In this document: positions 62,741-64,000 of the stretch, in pieces
Layout: each line of letters starts with the position of its first letter
How positions within the stretch are numbered: the first letter of the stretch is position 1
NCBI GenBank assembly: GCA_965240325.2
Contig: OZ251229.1
Coordinates: 2,170,001 to 2,234,000 of the forward strand
Length of the DNA stretch: 64,000 nucleotides
Direction: 5' to 3'
DNA from: Rebecca billardiae RCC1528
Taxonomy: Eukaryota > Haptophyta
The notes under the pieces: generated by a model
Databases searched by the model: none
Told to the model about the DNA's origin: nothing
What the model saw: the letters and a program-made list of their open reading frames with translations, nothing else
Translations under genes and position numbers: made by a program

Positions 62741-63678
62741 CCGAAGTTAGTAGTAGTTGGACTCGATCGCCTGATTTGGTAGTAGTTGGACTCGCCGAAG
62801 TTGGTAGTAGTTGGACTCGCCGAAGTTAGTAGTAGTTGGACTCGATCGCCTGAGTTAGTAGTAGTTGGACTCGCCGAAGTTGGTAGTAGTTGGACTCGCC
62901 GAAGTTAGTAGTAGTTGGACTCGCCTGAGTTAGTAGTAGTTGGACTCGCCGAAATTGGTAGTAGTTGGATTCGCCGAAGTTAGTAGTAGTTGGACTCGCC
63001 GAAGTTAGTAGTAGTAGTTGGACTCCCCGAAGTTAGTAGTAGTTGGACTCGCCGAAGTAGTAGTTGGACTCGCCGAAGTTAGTAGTAGTTGGACTCGCCG
63101 AAGTTAGTAGTAGTTGGACTCACCGAAGTTAGTAGTAGTTGGACTCGCCGAAGTTAGTAGTAGTTGGACTCGCTGAAGTTAGTGGTAGTTGGACTCGCCG
63201 AAGTTAGTAGTAGTTGGACTCGCCGAAGTTAGTAGTAGTTGGACTCGCCGAGGTTAGTAGTAGTTGGACTCGCTGAAGTTAGTGGTAGTTGGACTCGCCG
63301 AAGTTAGTAGGAGTTGGACTCGCCGAAATTGGTATAGTAGTTGGACTCGCCGAAGTTAGTAGTAGTTGGACTCGCCGAAGTTAGTAGTAGTAGTTGGACT
63401 CCCCGAAGTTAGTAGGAGTTGGACTCGCCGAAGTAGTAGTTGGACTCGCCGAAGTTAGTAGTAGTTGGACTCGCCGAAGTTAGTAGTAGTTGGACTCGCC
63501 GAGGTTAGTAGTAGTTGGACTCGCCGAGGTTAGTAGTAGTTGGACTCGCCGAAGTTAGTAGTAGTTGGACTCGCCGAGGTTAGTAGTAGTTGGACTTGCC
63601 GAAGTTAGTAGTAGTCATGGACTCGCCGAAGTTAGTAGTAGTTGGACTCGCCGAAGTTAGTAGTAGTTGGACTCGCCG
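62741..63678. repeat. 25-bp satellite/minisatellite, about 37 copies
   Basis: Tandem copies of a unit read as GCCGAAGTTAGTAGTAGTTG plus GACTC (25 bp). Variants include GCTGAAG, GCCGAGG, TTGGTAGTAG, an expanded or contracted GTA run, and early units with an extra GATCGCCTGA. There is no spacer between units, so it is not a CRISPR array. It contains no useful open frame. Confidence 0.95.
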
Positions 63679-63757
63679 TCGGGGACTGGTTCCGGTACTT
63701 GTGGGGGATGGTCGTGTCTCTGCTGGGCCTGGTGGTTCTGGTTGAGCTCGTCCTCCT

Positions 63758-63780
63758 CCCCCCCCCCCCCCCCCCCCCCC
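63758..63780 (+). repeat. 23-bp poly-C tract
   Basis: An uninterrupted C run. Its length is prone to sequencing error and polymorphism. The sequence after it to the window end (63781-64000) is GC-rich and shows no recognised gene. Confidence 0.9.
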
Positions 63781-64000
63781 GGCGCTTGGGCAGTTCCCCC
63801 ACCCTCCCCAGCAGGGGCCTCTGGCCAGCCTGAGTTCTGCCTGCGGGCCTGTGGCCTCAGTGGGCCTGACCTGGCCGTGCCCTTGGGACTGTGGTCCTGT
63901 AATGGCCTCTCCAGTGAGAGATGACCCTGGTCTGTCCGAGTGCGCCCGCTGCCAGCCTGGTGGCCACTTGGGGCCAGGGTAGCACCTCAATGTGCAGCGG

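Noticed and set aside
62741-63678. CRISPR array
   Set aside because: Repeats are directly adjacent with no unique spacers, in a eukaryotic context. It is a satellite.
63580-64000. Short frames around the poly-C tract
   Set aside because: Composition is driven by the satellite and the C run; no start or domain is supported.

Overview
The window looks like nuclear DNA of a photosynthetic eukaryote, most likely a haptophyte-like microalga or another alga with a red-derived secondary plastid. Coding DNA is very GC-rich. Genes are split by short GC-rich introns, and I placed 28 introns by joining reading frames. The proteins are eukaryotic: RPB2, a NEK kinase, a Snu23/ZMAT2 splicing factor, a small Tim protein and a triose-phosphate-translocator-type transporter. 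A magnesium chelatase H subunit and a fibrillin-like protein carry N-termini that look like a signal peptide followed by a transit-type region, as expected for a plastid reached through the ER. The lineage is an inference; nothing here fixes it. No rRNA, tRNA, CRISPR array or bacterial operon was seen.

Layout. 0-5 kb: a truncated short-chain dehydrogenase (-) divergent from a membrane-anchored ALDH22-type aldehyde dehydrogenase (+), then a DUF6940-like membrane protein (-). 5-11 kb: one uninterrupted 2020-codon gene joining two receptor-type periplasmic-binding domains, one membrane segment and a nucleoside-hydrolase-like domain. 12.5-16.4 kb: a large multi-pass membrane protein. 17-22.5 kb: a complete five-domain AROM protein (shikimate pathway), divergent from an unrecognised multi-pass membrane protein. 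25.4-30.6 kb: magnesium chelatase subunit H. 30.8-37 kb: a Cys/His-rich protein, a secreted or membrane Pro-rich protein, an exostosin-type glycosyltransferase and a small membrane protein. 37.9-43.7 kb: a NEK6/7-like kinase, a disordered protein, Snu23/ZMAT2 and a fibrillin-like protein. 44-51 kb: a glycosyltransferase-like protein, a TPT/DMT transporter, a GT61-type glycosyltransferase and a methyltransferase. 52-59.7 kb: RPB2, a predicted copper protein (cupredoxin-like plus DUF305) and a small Tim protein. 59.8-62.2 kb: a Tm-1-type fusion protein. 62.2-64 kb: satellite DNA.

The genes are mostly unrelated housekeeping and metabolic genes. Many sit head to head with 100-560 bp between starts, which suggests shared promoters. 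Four genes between 35 and 50 kb (GT47-like, glycosyltransferase-like, TPT-like, GT61-like) could all serve glycan synthesis in the secretory pathway, but nothing shows they act together. Intergenic DNA is much less GC-rich than coding DNA and holds AT microsatellites, a 108-bp repeat, a 35-bp repeat found 50 kb apart, and a 25-bp satellite.

The most unusual objects are the receptor-nucleoside-hydrolase fusion, the cupredoxin-DUF305 protein, and a splice-donor consensus dominated by GTGCG with two GC-AG introns. Exon borders come from reading-frame continuity, GT/GC-AG ends and protein-family continuity. None was tested against transcripts.
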